64,000 nucleotides of DNA. Origin: Streptomyces sp. NRRL B-3428 (GTDB lineage Bacteria; Actinomycetota; Actinomycetes; Streptomycetales; Streptomycetaceae). The stretch covers positions 124,001 to 188,000 of the forward strand of contig JOGW01000018.1 of assembly GCA_000721375.1 (NCBI GenBank), written 5' to 3'. This document shows positions 54,702-63,134 of this stretch, one piece after another (within the stretch, counting starts at the first letter, position 1; every line of letters starts with the position of its first letter). Both the position numbers and the translations under genes were made by a program. The notes below the pieces were generated by a model, which was not told the origin of the DNA, made no database searches, and saw nothing but the letters and a program-made list of their open reading frames with translations.

Positions 54702-56863
54702 GGTGTTTCGTCCGTGTCGGTTCGGCCGCCCCACACCTTGTAGGAGGGCAGGGCATCGAAGTCGATCGTGACGTCTTCCTCCTCGTCCCTGGGAAGCGGT
54801 GGGACCGCGCGCAGCCGGGGCTCCTTGAAGGGAGCGTCGGCTGCGGAATCGGCTACTTCGGTCCGCGCCTTGTCCCGAGCCGCTGCCCGGGCACGCTCGG
54901 CATCCCGGGCCCGCGCGCGGCGGGATCGGGCGGTGGACGCTTCGGCGGCATCCGTGCGGTTCTGTAGATCCAACAGGGCGTCCAGGACGGCCTGTTGGTC
55001 CTGCGGGTCGCGTCCGCGTTCGCGCAGTTCCTGCTTGACCTGGCGCAGGGTGAGGTCGGTGAACGGCTCCAGACCACTCAGCGCGTGAGTCCAGCGCAGT
55101 GTGTGCCAGATGCCGCTGTACGGGTCGTGGAAGTAGACCTGCGTCATGTCCCGCGGGTCGTAGCGGATCGGCCAGGCGCCCTTGGCCTGCGGGTAGGGCG
55201 ACTTGGCGGCGTTGTGGATGCGGGTGATGGGCGCGCTGTAGTGCAGGTAGTCCTTCTGGATCCGGCGGTTGGTTATCGAGCACCAGTGGATCGGCAGCAG
55301 TTCCAGGAACAGGTTGGGATCCCGTGGGGCGGCGATGTAGCCGCAGCGGTGCACGGCCAGTCGGTATGCGTCGTTCGGTGACAGGTTGATCTCCGGGAAA
55401 CCCGGCAGCACCAGGCCCTTGTGTCGCTTGCGTTGGTACACGGCGACGACGTACTCGGCGAAGAACTCCTCCAGCTCCTCGAGCGTCCAGCGGGCCACCG
55501 CGTCCACGTCCCTGCCACGGTGCACCACATGATTGCCCTTGTAGCCGGCGATGTGCTCGGAGAACTGGCTCCTGATGGTTTTGAACGCCGCCTCGACCTG
55601 CGGCTTGTCGGTGGGCTTGTACTTGCGGGCGTCCTGGATGGTGATGCCGTAGCGGCGGCACACGTTCTTCACCGCCTGGGAGGCGAAAGCCTTGCCGTGG
55701 TCGATCACGACCTTCTCGGGGAACACCACCGGGCGCGCTGCGGCGGCCGCGAACCGCTCATCCTGCGCGAGCTTCGGCTCGCACGGTAGGCGCAGCATCC
55801 TGTGGCGCAGCCCTTCGGGCCAGCCCGGACGCATCGGCTCGGGCATCATCGCGTCCGCGATCACCAGACCCGCGTCCACGCCCTTCGTGCCTTTGGGCAC
55901 CAGCCGCCAGCCGAGCAGGCTGCGCGTGCATATGTCGACGGCGATGGTCAGCTCGACGGAGAACACGGCGTCCTCGACCGGATCGTAGGCACGGACATCC
56001 AGCCAGCCGGTGTCGATCATCACCAGCTCGCCGGGTCGGCTCGCGGTGATCGGACGGTAGTGCCCGTCCGGCCGGTTCGCCACCGACTGCCGTGTCGTGG
56101 CCAGCCCCGTGGTGTAGCGGCCGGGCAGGAGAATGGCGACGTACCGGTTGAACGACTTCTGTGACGGCATCTTCACCGCGCCCGAGCCGTGTACGTCGGC
56201 CAGACGGCGCTCCACCCGGCGACGCAGCCGGTTCAGGCTTCCCGTCGAGTCGTCCGCCTCCGTCACGGAATGCTGCGTGAGGATCGCGTCGATCAGACGC
56301 TGGTCCACACCCGCCAATGGGTCCAACGACCGGTGGGAGCGCCGATCCACCAGCCCCCACGGTCCCTGCTCACGCCACCTGCGCAGCCGCCGCCACACCT
56401 GCGGCTCGCTGTAGCCCAACTCCCGTGCCTTGCTGCGCACCCGCTGGGCCAGCGGTAGCTCCGGGGCGTACTTCTCCCTGGGCTCATCGGGCAGCGCCTC
56501 CTCCGGGCTTCCACTGCGAAAGCCCGTGGTCAACTCCAGAAGGTGCTCCTGGGCGTGCTGGAGGTCTTTCAACTGCGTCTCGCTCAGCGTGTCGAACAGT
56601 GCGGCGGCATCCGACCACAACTTGCGCTCTGAAGCGTCGAGTTCCCCGGAATCGTCACCCTCCTCCGACGCGTCTGGTGGGCCGTCGTCGTAGGGGCGGA
56701 AGGTGGGGTCCGCAAGCAGGTGGCCTACGCCGATCACCGTCCACGAGCCGCTCTCCGAACGCAGCCGTACACCGTCATCAGTTACCCCGGTGACGGTGTG
56801 CACCTCGTCGTCCAGCCACACCTTCGCATCGCGTCGCAGCCGCACCGCACCTTCGACCGTCAC
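54698..56863 (-). CDS. tnsB: TnsB-like DDE transposase
   Basis: A 721-aa transposase with an integrase-core RNase H fold. N-terminal HTH domains (about 100-250, AQRVRSKARELGYSEPQVWRRLRRWREQG) bind ends. Catalytic residues fit D284 (LVMIDTGW), D388 (VVIDHGKAF) and E424 (PQVEAAFKTIRSQ), followed by a Mu-type C-terminal beta-barrel (about 500-600) and a basic, coiled tail that would contact TnsC. GTG 56863 has GGAGGTGA just upstream and overlaps the tnsA stop by 4 bp. Confidence 0.93.
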   Translation of the reverse strand: MTVEGAVRLRRDAKVWLDDEVHTVTGVTDDGVRLRSESGSWTVIGVGHLLADPTFRPYDDGPPDASEEGDDSGELDASERKLWSDAAALFDTLSETQLKDLQHAQEHLLELTTGFRSGSPEEALPDEPREKYAPELPLAQRVRSKARELGYSEPQVWRRLRRWREQGPWGLVDRRSHRSLDPLAGVDQRLIDAILTQHSVTEADDSTGSLNRLRRRVERRLADVHGSGAVKMPSQKSFNRYVAILLPGRYTTGLATTRQSVANRPDGHYRPITASRPGELVMIDTGWLDVRAYDPVEDAVFSVELTIAVDICTRSLLGWRLVPKGTKGVDAGLVIADAMMPEPMRPGWPEGLRHRMLRLPCEPKLAQDERFAAAAARPVVFPEKVVIDHGKAFASQAVKNVCRRYGITIQDARKYKPTDKPQVEAAFKTIRSQFSEHIAGYKGNHVVHRGRDVDAVARWTLEELEEFFAEYVVAVYQRKRHKGLVLPGFPEINLSPNDAYRLAVHRCGYIAAPRDPNLFLELLPIHWCSITNRRIQKDYLHYSAPITRIHNAAKSPYPQAKGAWPIRYDPRDMTQVYFHDPYSGIWHTLRWTHALSGLEPFTDLTLRQVKQELRERGRDPQDQQAVLDALLDLQNRTDAAEASTARSRRARARDAERARAAARDKARTEVADSAADAPFKEPRLRAVPPLPRDEEEDVTIDFDALPSYKVWGGRTDTDETP

Positions 56864-57624
56864 GTACTCACCTCCGCCGCAGCCCTTACGAGCGTGGTCT
56901 CCCGCAGCGGGCGGTCGAGGTCCGTGACGATCCGCTGATGCCACATCAGGTGATACAGGACTCCCCGGGCCAGGTCCGGAAACTCCATGAACCGCATCAG
57001 CTCACCGATCTCCACTGGCTCACGAGCCAACTCCAGGAGGCGCGGCACCAGATCCCCGCCGAGATACAGCGGACGCCGGGCGTTGGAAAGCAGATCGACA
57101 TTCGCCCACAGCTGGCCGTCCGGCTCCGACACCATCGCGTACTCCCAGCCCAGCCGTCCGCACGTTCGCTGGGTGCGCTCCTCCTGCAACAGCACCCCTG
57201 GGTCATTGCGCTGCTCGGCATTCTTCACGTCCAACAACAGCACGCTCCGGTCCCGGCGGCGAGCGAAGATGTCCGGCGTATGCCGCCACGCGCCGCGGGC
57301 GTCGACCGCATCGAACTCCAAAGGCTGCGTGGCGAACGCGGTCACCTCCGGATCGAAGTCCAGCAGCGTCAGCCACTTCGACTCCAACACGCTCTCGTAG
57401 TCGACGAAGTCACCCGACTTAGCCGCCCAATAATGCCCCGGCATATGCCCCTGCCCCGGGTAACTGGGAATGGCCCGCGCCATCCGGCCGTCCTCGAACG
57501 GCACGTCGGCCGCATCCTCCAGTCGCGACAGATGCTCGATCCCTTCGGCGTCGACATACCGCACCCGTACCAGATCGATGTCCCGGACCGGCATCTCGTC
57601 CAGCGCGTCCCCACCGTCAGTCAC
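56860..57624 (-). CDS. tnsA: TnsA-like endonuclease subunit
   Basis: A 254-aa restriction-fold nuclease that would cut the 5' ends so the element moves by cut-and-paste. Motifs: YESVLESKWLTLLDF (Glu), HTPDIFARRRDRSVLLLDVKNAEQ (Asp and Lys of PD-DxK). GTG 57624 has GGAGG upstream and overlaps the stop of the upstream tniQ by 4 bp (GTGA); its own stop overlaps tnsB. Confidence 0.9.
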   Translation of the reverse strand: MTDGGDALDEMPVRDIDLVRVRYVDAEGIEHLSRLEDAADVPFEDGRMARAIPSYPGQGHMPGHYWAAKSGDFVDYESVLESKWLTLLDFDPEVTAFATQPLEFDAVDARGAWRHTPDIFARRRDRSVLLLDVKNAEQRNDPGVLLQEERTQRTCGRLGWEYAMVSEPDGQLWANVDLLSNARRPLYLGGDLVPRLLELAREPVEIGELMRFMEFPDLARGVLYHLMWHQRIVTDLDRPLRETTLVRAAAEVST

Positions 57625-58730
57625 CGCGAACCTCCGCCTTCCCACGGGCTCTTGGCCCACCCGCCTGTCGGAACACACGCTCTGATTGCCTGCGCGAAGA
57701 CCTCCGGCACAGCGAGCCGCTTCAGCGGCCCAGCGCTCAAGCACCCCTCATCTGCGGCCGTTCGCACCAAAGGCGCCAGCCTCAGTGACAGCTCCCGCAC
57801 ATCAGTCGCCGCCAGCACGGGTGTCACGAGGGCGAGAAGCGCCGCTGCGGCTTCGGCCGAAGCCGGACCCCATCCGAACCTTCCCCCTCGTGCCCCGCGG
57901 TCGGCGCTCTCCTGCCACAGGGCCCGAGCGCACCAGGCAGAAACGTCTCCCACACGCTGCAACACCCTGGGCAGGCCGAGCCTCAGCAGGATCACGCACG
58001 CCCGAAACGCAGCGAACCATCCGGCAGCCGATACGTTCACGCCGCCCAGCACAGGCTCCACCCGCTCGAACGCGACGTCCAGCCAGTGCCGTTGCGCAGC
58101 CACTGACTCCGCAGAAGCACCGTCAGTACGTGACGCAGGCAACCATCGCGAACACGGCCTTCCCTTAACGGAATTCGCGCACACGGTCGGCAGCCTGGCC
58201 CACTGTGCCGGCACGACCCGAGGTCGGTCCCCTCCCCAGCGCAACACCCACTGACACGTCGGACAGCGATCGAGCAGTACCAGCTGATGCTCGGGGCATA
58301 CCGCCGCGCACGACAACTTCCACCACAACTGCCACACTCCGCCTGACGCCAGCAGACAGCTAGGGCACGCACGACTGCCGTACACCTCGACCCATTCCCG
58401 CCCCGCTGACGCCCGCGCCGCCACCGTGCCCACCGAGAGGACCGCCGGGATACTTAGCGGCCCGCCCTCGAACACCGACAAGTGCATCCCGTCGACCAGG
58501 CGTCCCGGGATGCCCGTCGCCGCGTACACGGTCCGCCGGAGCGGCTCATCGGGCCGCACTCCGAAGACCGGCGGGCGAACGCCCGCGGAAGCGCCGCGCA
58601 AACGCAGCCCCAACATGGCGGCCACCTCTGCCGACGGGCAGCGGTTAAGCCGTGCCAGCCGATCCACCCACGACCCGAAGGCCTCACCTGAGCGCGGGGT
58701 CGTGACCAGCGCTAACCGCCGTGGCGGCAC
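57621..58730 (-). CDS. tniQ: TniQ family protein heading the tns operon
   Basis: A 369-aa TniQ protein: start region LALVTTPRSGEAFGSWVDRLARLN, zinc ligands in CPSCLLASGG, AAVCPEHQLVLL and RCPTCQ, then a helical C-terminal half. It differs strongly from the other TniQ at 52291-53526 and lacks its N-terminal extension. The first gene of the operon tniQ-tnsA-tnsB-tnsC. GTG 58730 follows AGGGGGTGA. Codon 6 is TTA (58713-58715), so the whole coupled operon may be limited by bldA. Confidence 0.88.
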   Translation of the reverse strand: MPPRRLALVTTPRSGEAFGSWVDRLARLNRCPSAEVAAMLGLRLRGASAGVRPPVFGVRPDEPLRRTVYAATGIPGRLVDGMHLSVFEGGPLSIPAVLSVGTVAARASAGREWVEVYGSRACPSCLLASGGVWQLWWKLSCAAVCPEHQLVLLDRCPTCQWVLRWGGDRPRVVPAQWARLPTVCANSVKGRPCSRWLPASRTDGASAESVAAQRHWLDVAFERVEPVLGGVNVSAAGWFAAFRACVILLRLGLPRVLQRVGDVSAWCARALWQESADRGARGGRFGWGPASAEAAAALLALVTPVLAATDVRELSLRLAPLVRTAADEGCLSAGPLKRLAVPEVFAQAIRACVPTGGWAKSPWEGGGSR

Positions 58731-58758
58731 GCGATCACCCCCTGAAAGTGATCTGGAA

Positions 58759-58818
58759 CACTCTCATTTAGGGGTACACGCTATCAATTGCACTATCACA
58801 TTGGAGTTCACACTCTCA
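58759..58818 (-). repeat. Right-end TnsB-type binding repeats
   Basis: Four copies of CRCTMTCA at 58759, 58779, 58791 and 58811 (spacings 20, 12, 20): CACTCTCA, CGCTATCA, CACTATCA, CACTCTCA. Read outward-in on the minus strand the last copy begins TGAGAGTGTGAAC, a TG...CA-type terminus at 58818. They lie between the tniQ promoter region and the chromosome. The flanking 58819-58945 holds no gene; TGCAT/ATGCA (58874-58889) is a small dyad upstream of the lyase gene. Confidence 0.7.
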
Positions 58819-58945
58819 TCTCGACCATCCGCCCTCACTCGCCGGATTCGTGCGGGCCGGGTCTTGCCCCCGTTGCATAAGGTCATGCAGAGTTCCTCGG
58901 GAGTGAATAGATCGTCCGCGCGCTGTTACGGGAGGTGGCGTCACC

Positions 58946-58999
58946 ATGGGCGAGGGCGCCGTCATGGGCGAGGGCGCCGTCATGGGCGAGGGCATCGTC
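58946..58999 (+). repeat. 18-bp repeat with three in-frame ATGs
   Basis: ATGGGCGAGGGCGCCGTC occurs twice in tandem, then ATGGGCGAGGGCATCGTC. Each copy offers a start codon and a GAGGG-type ribosome binding sequence for the next. Confidence 0.9.
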
Positions 59000-60514
59000 G
59001 TTCTCGACGGCCGGAGCCTGCGGGTCGCCGATGTCGTACGGCTCGCGGAGGGCGTGGCCCGACCCGTCCCCGGCGCCGAGGCCGTGCGGCGCGTCGAGGA
59101 CTCCTGGGCCACCGCGCGTGAACTCGCCGAGTCCGGCCGGGTCTACGGCCGCTCCACCGGCGTCGGCGCCAACCGGAACGAGAGTGTGGCCGGCGAGGCC
59201 GCCGCCGAACACGGCCTCAGGCTCCTGCGCTCCCACGCCGGTGCGATCGGTGCGCCGCTGCCCGCACGCGAGGTCCGCGCAATGCTCGCCGTACGGGCGA
59301 ATCAGCTGCTCGCGGGAGGTGCGGGGCTCAGGCCCGCCGTGGTCACCGCGCTGTGCGAGGTCCTCGATTCCGGGGCCCATCCCGTCGTGAACGAGTTCGG
59401 CTCCGTCGGCACCGGTGACATCGCGGCCCTCGCCCAGGCCGGGCTCGCCCTCGCCGGTGAGCACCCCTGGGCCGCGGGACCCGCCCCCGCGCCGCTCCCG
59501 CTCGACAACAACGACGCGCTCGCGCTGATCAGTTCCAACGCGCTCACACTCGGCCAGTCCGCCTTGGCGCTGGGGGAGTTGAGGCGGCTGATCGCGGCCA
59601 CGCAGGTGGTCGGCGCACTGTCGCTGCTCGCGGTGGACGGCTCGTACGAGGCCTACGCCGAGCCCGTGCACGCGGCCCGTCCGCACCCCGGCTCGTACGC
59701 CGTCGCCGCCCGCAGCCGCCGACTGCTCGGTGCGCCCGAACGTCCCGCCCCGCCGGCCGGCCGGATCCAGGACCCGTACGCCTTCCGCTGTCTGCCGCAG
59801 ATCCACGGTCCCGCCGAGGATGCCGCCGACGCCCTCGAAACGACCCTCGCCGTCGAGCTGAACGCCGCCGCCGAGAACCCGCTGATCAGCGTCGAGGACC
59901 GGGCCGCGTACCACCACGGCGGGTTCTACCTGGCCCAACTCGCCCTGGCGCTCGACCACTTCAGGCTGGCCCTGATGCAGGTCGCGCAGCTGTCGGCCTC
60001 GCGCCTTGCCGCGCTGAACGAACCGGCCCTCACCCGGCTCAAGCCCTTCCTCGCCGACCAGGAGCCCGCCTCGTCCGGCGTGATGATCCTGGAGTACGCG
60101 GCCGCGGCGGCCCTCGGTGAACTGCGTTCCTTCGCGCACCCCGCCTCGCTCGGCCACGTGGTGCTTTCGCGGGGCGTCGAGGAACAGGCCAGTTTCGCCT
60201 CCCTCGCCGCCCGCCAGACCCTGCGGGCCGCGGCGCCGCTGCGGCTCGTCGTCGGCTGTGAACTGGTCGCGGCGATACGGGCGTTGCGGATGCGCGGTCC
60301 GCGGCCCGCGTCCGGGCTTCCGGTCGGCGAGGCCTTCGCGCTCGCCGCGGAGATCCTCGACGAGGACCTCGGCGACCGGCCGCTCACCGATGATGTGACG
60401 GCGGCAGCGGCGCTGCTCGACCGGTTCGCCGACCTCCAAGTCATGCGGTCCGAGAGGCAAGAGGGGCGCGAGGGGCGCATGGGGTACGAGGGTTACGAGG
60501 AGAGCAGACGATGA
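58946..60514 (+). CDS. Aromatic amino acid lyase (HAL/PAL family) homologue without the ASG triad
   Basis: A 522-aa protein of the histidine/phenylalanine ammonia-lyase fold: YGRSTGVGANRNESV (catalytic Tyr loop), LDNNDALALISSNALTLG, QDPYAFRCLPQIHGPAEDA and NAAAENPLI are all present. The segment that normally reads GSVGASGDLAPLA is GSVGTGDIAALAQ, so the Ala-Ser-Gly that cyclises to MIO is missing. It may be inactive, use another chemistry, or have changed function. The N terminus repeats MGEGAV three times. GGGAGG precedes ATG 58946. The stop overlaps the RpiR gene (ATGA). Confidence 0.88.
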   Translation: MGEGAVMGEGAVMGEGIVVLDGRSLRVADVVRLAEGVARPVPGAEAVRRVEDSWATARELAESGRVYGRSTGVGANRNESVAGEAAAEHGLRLLRSHAGAIGAPLPAREVRAMLAVRANQLLAGGAGLRPAVVTALCEVLDSGAHPVVNEFGSVGTGDIAALAQAGLALAGEHPWAAGPAPAPLPLDNNDALALISSNALTLGQSALALGELRRLIAATQVVGALSLLAVDGSYEAYAEPVHAARPHPGSYAVAARSRRLLGAPERPAPPAGRIQDPYAFRCLPQIHGPAEDAADALETTLAVELNAAAENPLISVEDRAAYHHGGFYLAQLALALDHFRLALMQVAQLSASRLAALNEPALTRLKPFLADQEPASSGVMILEYAAAAALGELRSFAHPASLGHVVLSRGVEEQASFASLAARQTLRAAAPLRLVVGCELVAAIRALRMRGPRPASGLPVGEAFALAAEILDEDLGDRPLTDDVTAAAALLDRFADLQVMRSERQEGREGRMGYEGYEESRR

Positions 60515-61344
60515 CCGACAGCCCGGCCACCCGCCTTCAGCAGTTGTTCGAGGGCCACCGCCTGACGCCCACTCAGCGCCGTATCGCGCACTGCATGGTG
60601 CGGCGGGCGTCCGATGTGCCGTTCCTGTCCTCGGTGGAGCTCGCCGAACTCGCCGGTGTCAGCCAGCCGTCGGTGACCCGCTTCGCGGTGGCGCTCGGCT
60701 TCGACGGCTATCCGGCGCTGCGCAAGCATCTGCGGGAGGTGGCCCCGGCGGAGGCGGGCGCGGCCGCGGAGCTCAACGAGTACCAGCAGGCCGTGGAGGC
60801 GGAGATCGAGAATCTGCGTCATCTCGCCTCGGTGCTCGCCGATCCCGCGCCGGTGGAGCAGGCGGGCGCGCTGCTCGCCGCGTCCCGTCCGCTGCCGGTG
60901 CTCGGGCTGCGCGCTGCGGCCTCGCAGGCGTACGGCTTCGCCTACTTCGCGGCCAAGGTGCACCCCGACGTGCGGCTCCTGCACGAGGGCGGCACGATGC
61001 TGGCCGACCGTCTGGAGGCGGCCGCGCGCGCGGGCGCCACGGCCCTGATGTGCTTCGCGCTGCCCCGCCATCCGCGGGAGGTCGTCGATGCCCTGACGTA
61101 CGCGAAGTCCCTCGGTCTGACCGTCGTCACGGTCGCCGACTCGGCCTTCGCGCCGGTCGCCAAGGCCTCGGATCTGCTGCTCCCCGCGGCGGTCGGGACG
61201 GGGCTCGCCTTCGACACGGTGTGCGCTCCGATGCTGCTCGGCCGGGTCCTGTTGGAGGCCATGTGCGACGGGCTTCCTGAGGCGCAGGCGCGGTTGGAGG
61301 CCTTTGACGCGCGGGCGGCGGAGCGCGGGTTGTTCGTGGAGTAG
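60511..61344 (+). CDS. MurR/RpiR family transcriptional regulator
   Basis: A 277-aa protein. N-terminal HTH (about 8-80: LTPTQRRIAHCMVRRASDVPFLSSVELAELAGVSQPSVTRFAVALGF) and C-terminal SIS domain (about 120-255: RPLPVLGLRAAASQAYGFAYFAAKV, GTGLAFDTVCAPMLLGRVLLE), which binds phosphorylated sugars or related ligands in this family. Its ATG overlaps the lyase stop, so both are made together and it likely controls the lyase operon. Confidence 0.92.
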   Translation: MTDSPATRLQQLFEGHRLTPTQRRIAHCMVRRASDVPFLSSVELAELAGVSQPSVTRFAVALGFDGYPALRKHLREVAPAEAGAAAELNEYQQAVEAEIENLRHLASVLADPAPVEQAGALLAASRPLPVLGLRAAASQAYGFAYFAAKVHPDVRLLHEGGTMLADRLEAAARAGATALMCFALPRHPREVVDALTYAKSLGLTVVTVADSAFAPVAKASDLLLPAAVGTGLAFDTVCAPMLLGRVLLEAMCDGLPEAQARLEAFDARAAERGLFVE

Positions 61345-61404
61345 GTGAGTAGGTGAGTAGGGAGTAGGGGAAGTTCGGGCTGCCGTGCCGCCGCGCCCCG
61401 CCCT

Positions 61405-63081
61405 TCACACGCCGGCTCCGACCCCCGCCCCCAGCACCTCGGCGACCTGCGTGGGATGCGTCAGTTGCGGATAGTGGCCCGCACCGGCGATCTCGTGCAC
61501 CGGCCGGCCGGCCGTCGTGACCACGGGGTCGTCCGAGCCGGCCACGATCTTGACCGGTACGGTCACCCGCTCCAACAGGGCCTGGAGTTCGGCACGTTCG
61601 GCCTTCGCCGCCCGCAGCGCCCCGACCGTACGGCGGGCCACTTCGGGCCGCCGCAGATCCGCCACGGCACTCTCCACCGCCGGCCCCACCGGGACATCGA
61701 GCAGGCCGGCGAGCCGGGCCGCCGACGCGCGTCGCAATACGGGCGCGGCGAAGGGAGTCACGCGGCGCGCGGGGGCCTGCAGGAACGCGGGGGCGATCAG
61801 GACGAGCCGGCTGATGCGTTCCGGATGCTCGGCCGCGAACCGCAGCGCGGGCCCACAGGCAAGCGAGTGGGCGACGAGTTCGGGACGGGTGCGCACCGGG
61901 CCGAACAGCTCGGCCAGCCAGGTGTGCAGCGGCTCGGCGGTGGCGGACGACCGCCCCAGGCCCGGCAGATCGGGGGCGAGCACCCGGCCGGGCAGGTGGG
62001 CCGCCATCGGGGCCCAGGAGTCCGCGTTCATCGGCAGCCCGTGCAGCAGTACGTGATCGGGCTGCTCCCGCTCGCCCATCACCCAGGTGCGGCTGCCCGC
62101 CACGGTGTGGAAGCCGTACCGGTCGAGCCAGGGCGTGGTCGCCCCGAAGCGGTGGGCGAGCAGGTCCTCGGCCCAGGTGTGCAGGGCTTCGTCGACGGGG
62201 GGCAGCTCCAGGCCGGCGTCCGCGGCGAGGGCGTACGCGGACTGTGTCGGGTAGCGGTCCGGGGACAGGAACGGGAGGGTCTCCGGGTCCGCCCCGGTCA
62301 GCTTGCGCGGCAGTCGCCGCACCAGAGCGACGGGCACGGTACGGCGCGGAGCGGGCACTCCGGTGTGCTCGGCGACGGTACGGATCAGCTCGGGCAGCAG
62401 CGGCGTGCTGTCGTCGAGGATCCAATGGTGCTCGCCCGCGGGGTAGTTGGGGATCTCCGCGAGGAAACGGGCCAGATAGTCGATGGTGACGACCGGCAGA
62501 AAGGTGTCCTTCCCGCCGGGCAGCGCGGGCAGCCTGCCGTTCCAGAGCTGCTCGACGAAGGGCCCGAGCCCGATGTACTGGCCGGGCCCGATCACGGCAC
62601 TGGGGTTGGCCACGGTCAGGGGGACTCCCAACTCCTGTGCGCGGGCGCGCACCAGCTGGTCCGCTTCGGTCTTCGAGGCCTCGTACGCCCCCTGCGCCTG
62701 GTAGTCGGGCGCCCCGCCGTGCGCGCCGACCCGGTAGCCGCTGATGTGCACGAGCCGGCGCAGGCCCGGCTGGGCGGCGGCCCAGTCGAGGACGTGGAGC
62801 GCGCCCGTGACGTTGACCGCGCGGGCCTGCTCCGCTTCGAGGCCGAAGGCGTAGAGGGCGGCCGCGTTGTACACGTCGCGCGCCTCGGGCAGGTCCGTGA
62901 GCGGCCGGGTGATGTCGGCGGTGACGACGTGCAGTCGCGATGTGTCGACGCCTTGCGCCACAAGCCACGGGGTGAGGGTGTCGGTGCGTACGGCGGCGGC
63001 CACCTCCTGCCCGCGGCGGAGCAGTTCGGCGACGAGTGAGCGGCCGATGAAACCGGTGGCGCCGAAGACCATTGCGTCCAT
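61405..63081 (-). CDS. Fusion: NAD(P)-dependent epimerase/reductase (N) and alpha/beta-hydrolase (C)
   Basis: A 558-aa protein. Residues 1-330 are an extended SDR: nucleotide loop MVFGATGFIGRSLVAELLRRG, GALHVLDWAAAQPGL, the YxxxK catalytic pair in GAYEASKTEADQLV, and NPSAVIGPGQYIG. Residues 335-555 are an alpha/beta-hydrolase (DHVLLHGLPMNADSWAPMAAHLPG, elbow LVAHSLACGPALRFA with Ser, VKIVAGSDDPVV, GAGHYPQLTHP). Two steps on one metabolite seem likely. AAGGAG lies five bases before ATG 63081; the open frame further upstream crosses the tetR gene and is rejected. Confidence 0.88.
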   Translation of the reverse strand: MDAMVFGATGFIGRSLVAELLRRGQEVAAAVRTDTLTPWLVAQGVDTSRLHVVTADITRPLTDLPEARDVYNAAALYAFGLEAEQARAVNVTGALHVLDWAAAQPGLRRLVHISGYRVGAHGGAPDYQAQGAYEASKTEADQLVRARAQELGVPLTVANPSAVIGPGQYIGLGPFVEQLWNGRLPALPGGKDTFLPVVTIDYLARFLAEIPNYPAGEHHWILDDSTPLLPELIRTVAEHTGVPAPRRTVPVALVRRLPRKLTGADPETLPFLSPDRYPTQSAYALAADAGLELPPVDEALHTWAEDLLAHRFGATTPWLDRYGFHTVAGSRTWVMGEREQPDHVLLHGLPMNADSWAPMAAHLPGRVLAPDLPGLGRSSATAEPLHTWLAELFGPVRTRPELVAHSLACGPALRFAAEHPERISRLVLIAPAFLQAPARRVTPFAAPVLRRASAARLAGLLDVPVGPAVESAVADLRRPEVARRTVGALRAAKAERAELQALLERVTVPVKIVAGSDDPVVTTAGRPVHEIAGAGHYPQLTHPTQVAEVLGAGVGAGV

Positions 63082-63134
63082 GAGAGCTCCTTGGTGGCGA
63101 AGTGACTCGGAGTGATTGCCGGAGTGATTGATAA

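Larger units (their letters stand above)
38380..58818. mobile_element. Candidate Tn7-like transposon carrying an Rhs toxin locus
   Basis: Proposed element bounded by inverted TGAGAGTK motifs, with tnsA, tnsB, tnsC and two tniQ genes near one end and DNRLRE/LamG, Rhs and immunity-type genes as cargo. The right end is well supported by four repeats; the left end rests on one identical 11-mer and a terminal TGAGAGT. No matching 5-bp target duplication is seen (GGGGA left, TCTCG right), so ends may be misplaced or the element old. No CRISPR array or cas gene is present. Confidence 0.45.

Noticed and set aside
54702..55661. Extension of the tnsC frame upstream, antisense-like overlap with tnsB
   Set aside because: The TnsC domain begins at the Met at 54701, which overlaps the tnsB stop; the upstream part overlaps the well-supported tnsB.
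52291..58818. CRISPR-associated transposon
   Set aside because: No repeat-spacer array, no cas6/7/8 or cas12k gene in the window; TniQ alone is not evidence for CAST.
58819..58823. 5-bp target-site duplication for the Tn7-like element
   Set aside because: TCTCG at the right does not match GGGGA before 38380, nor bases before 38458; the boundary call is left tentative.
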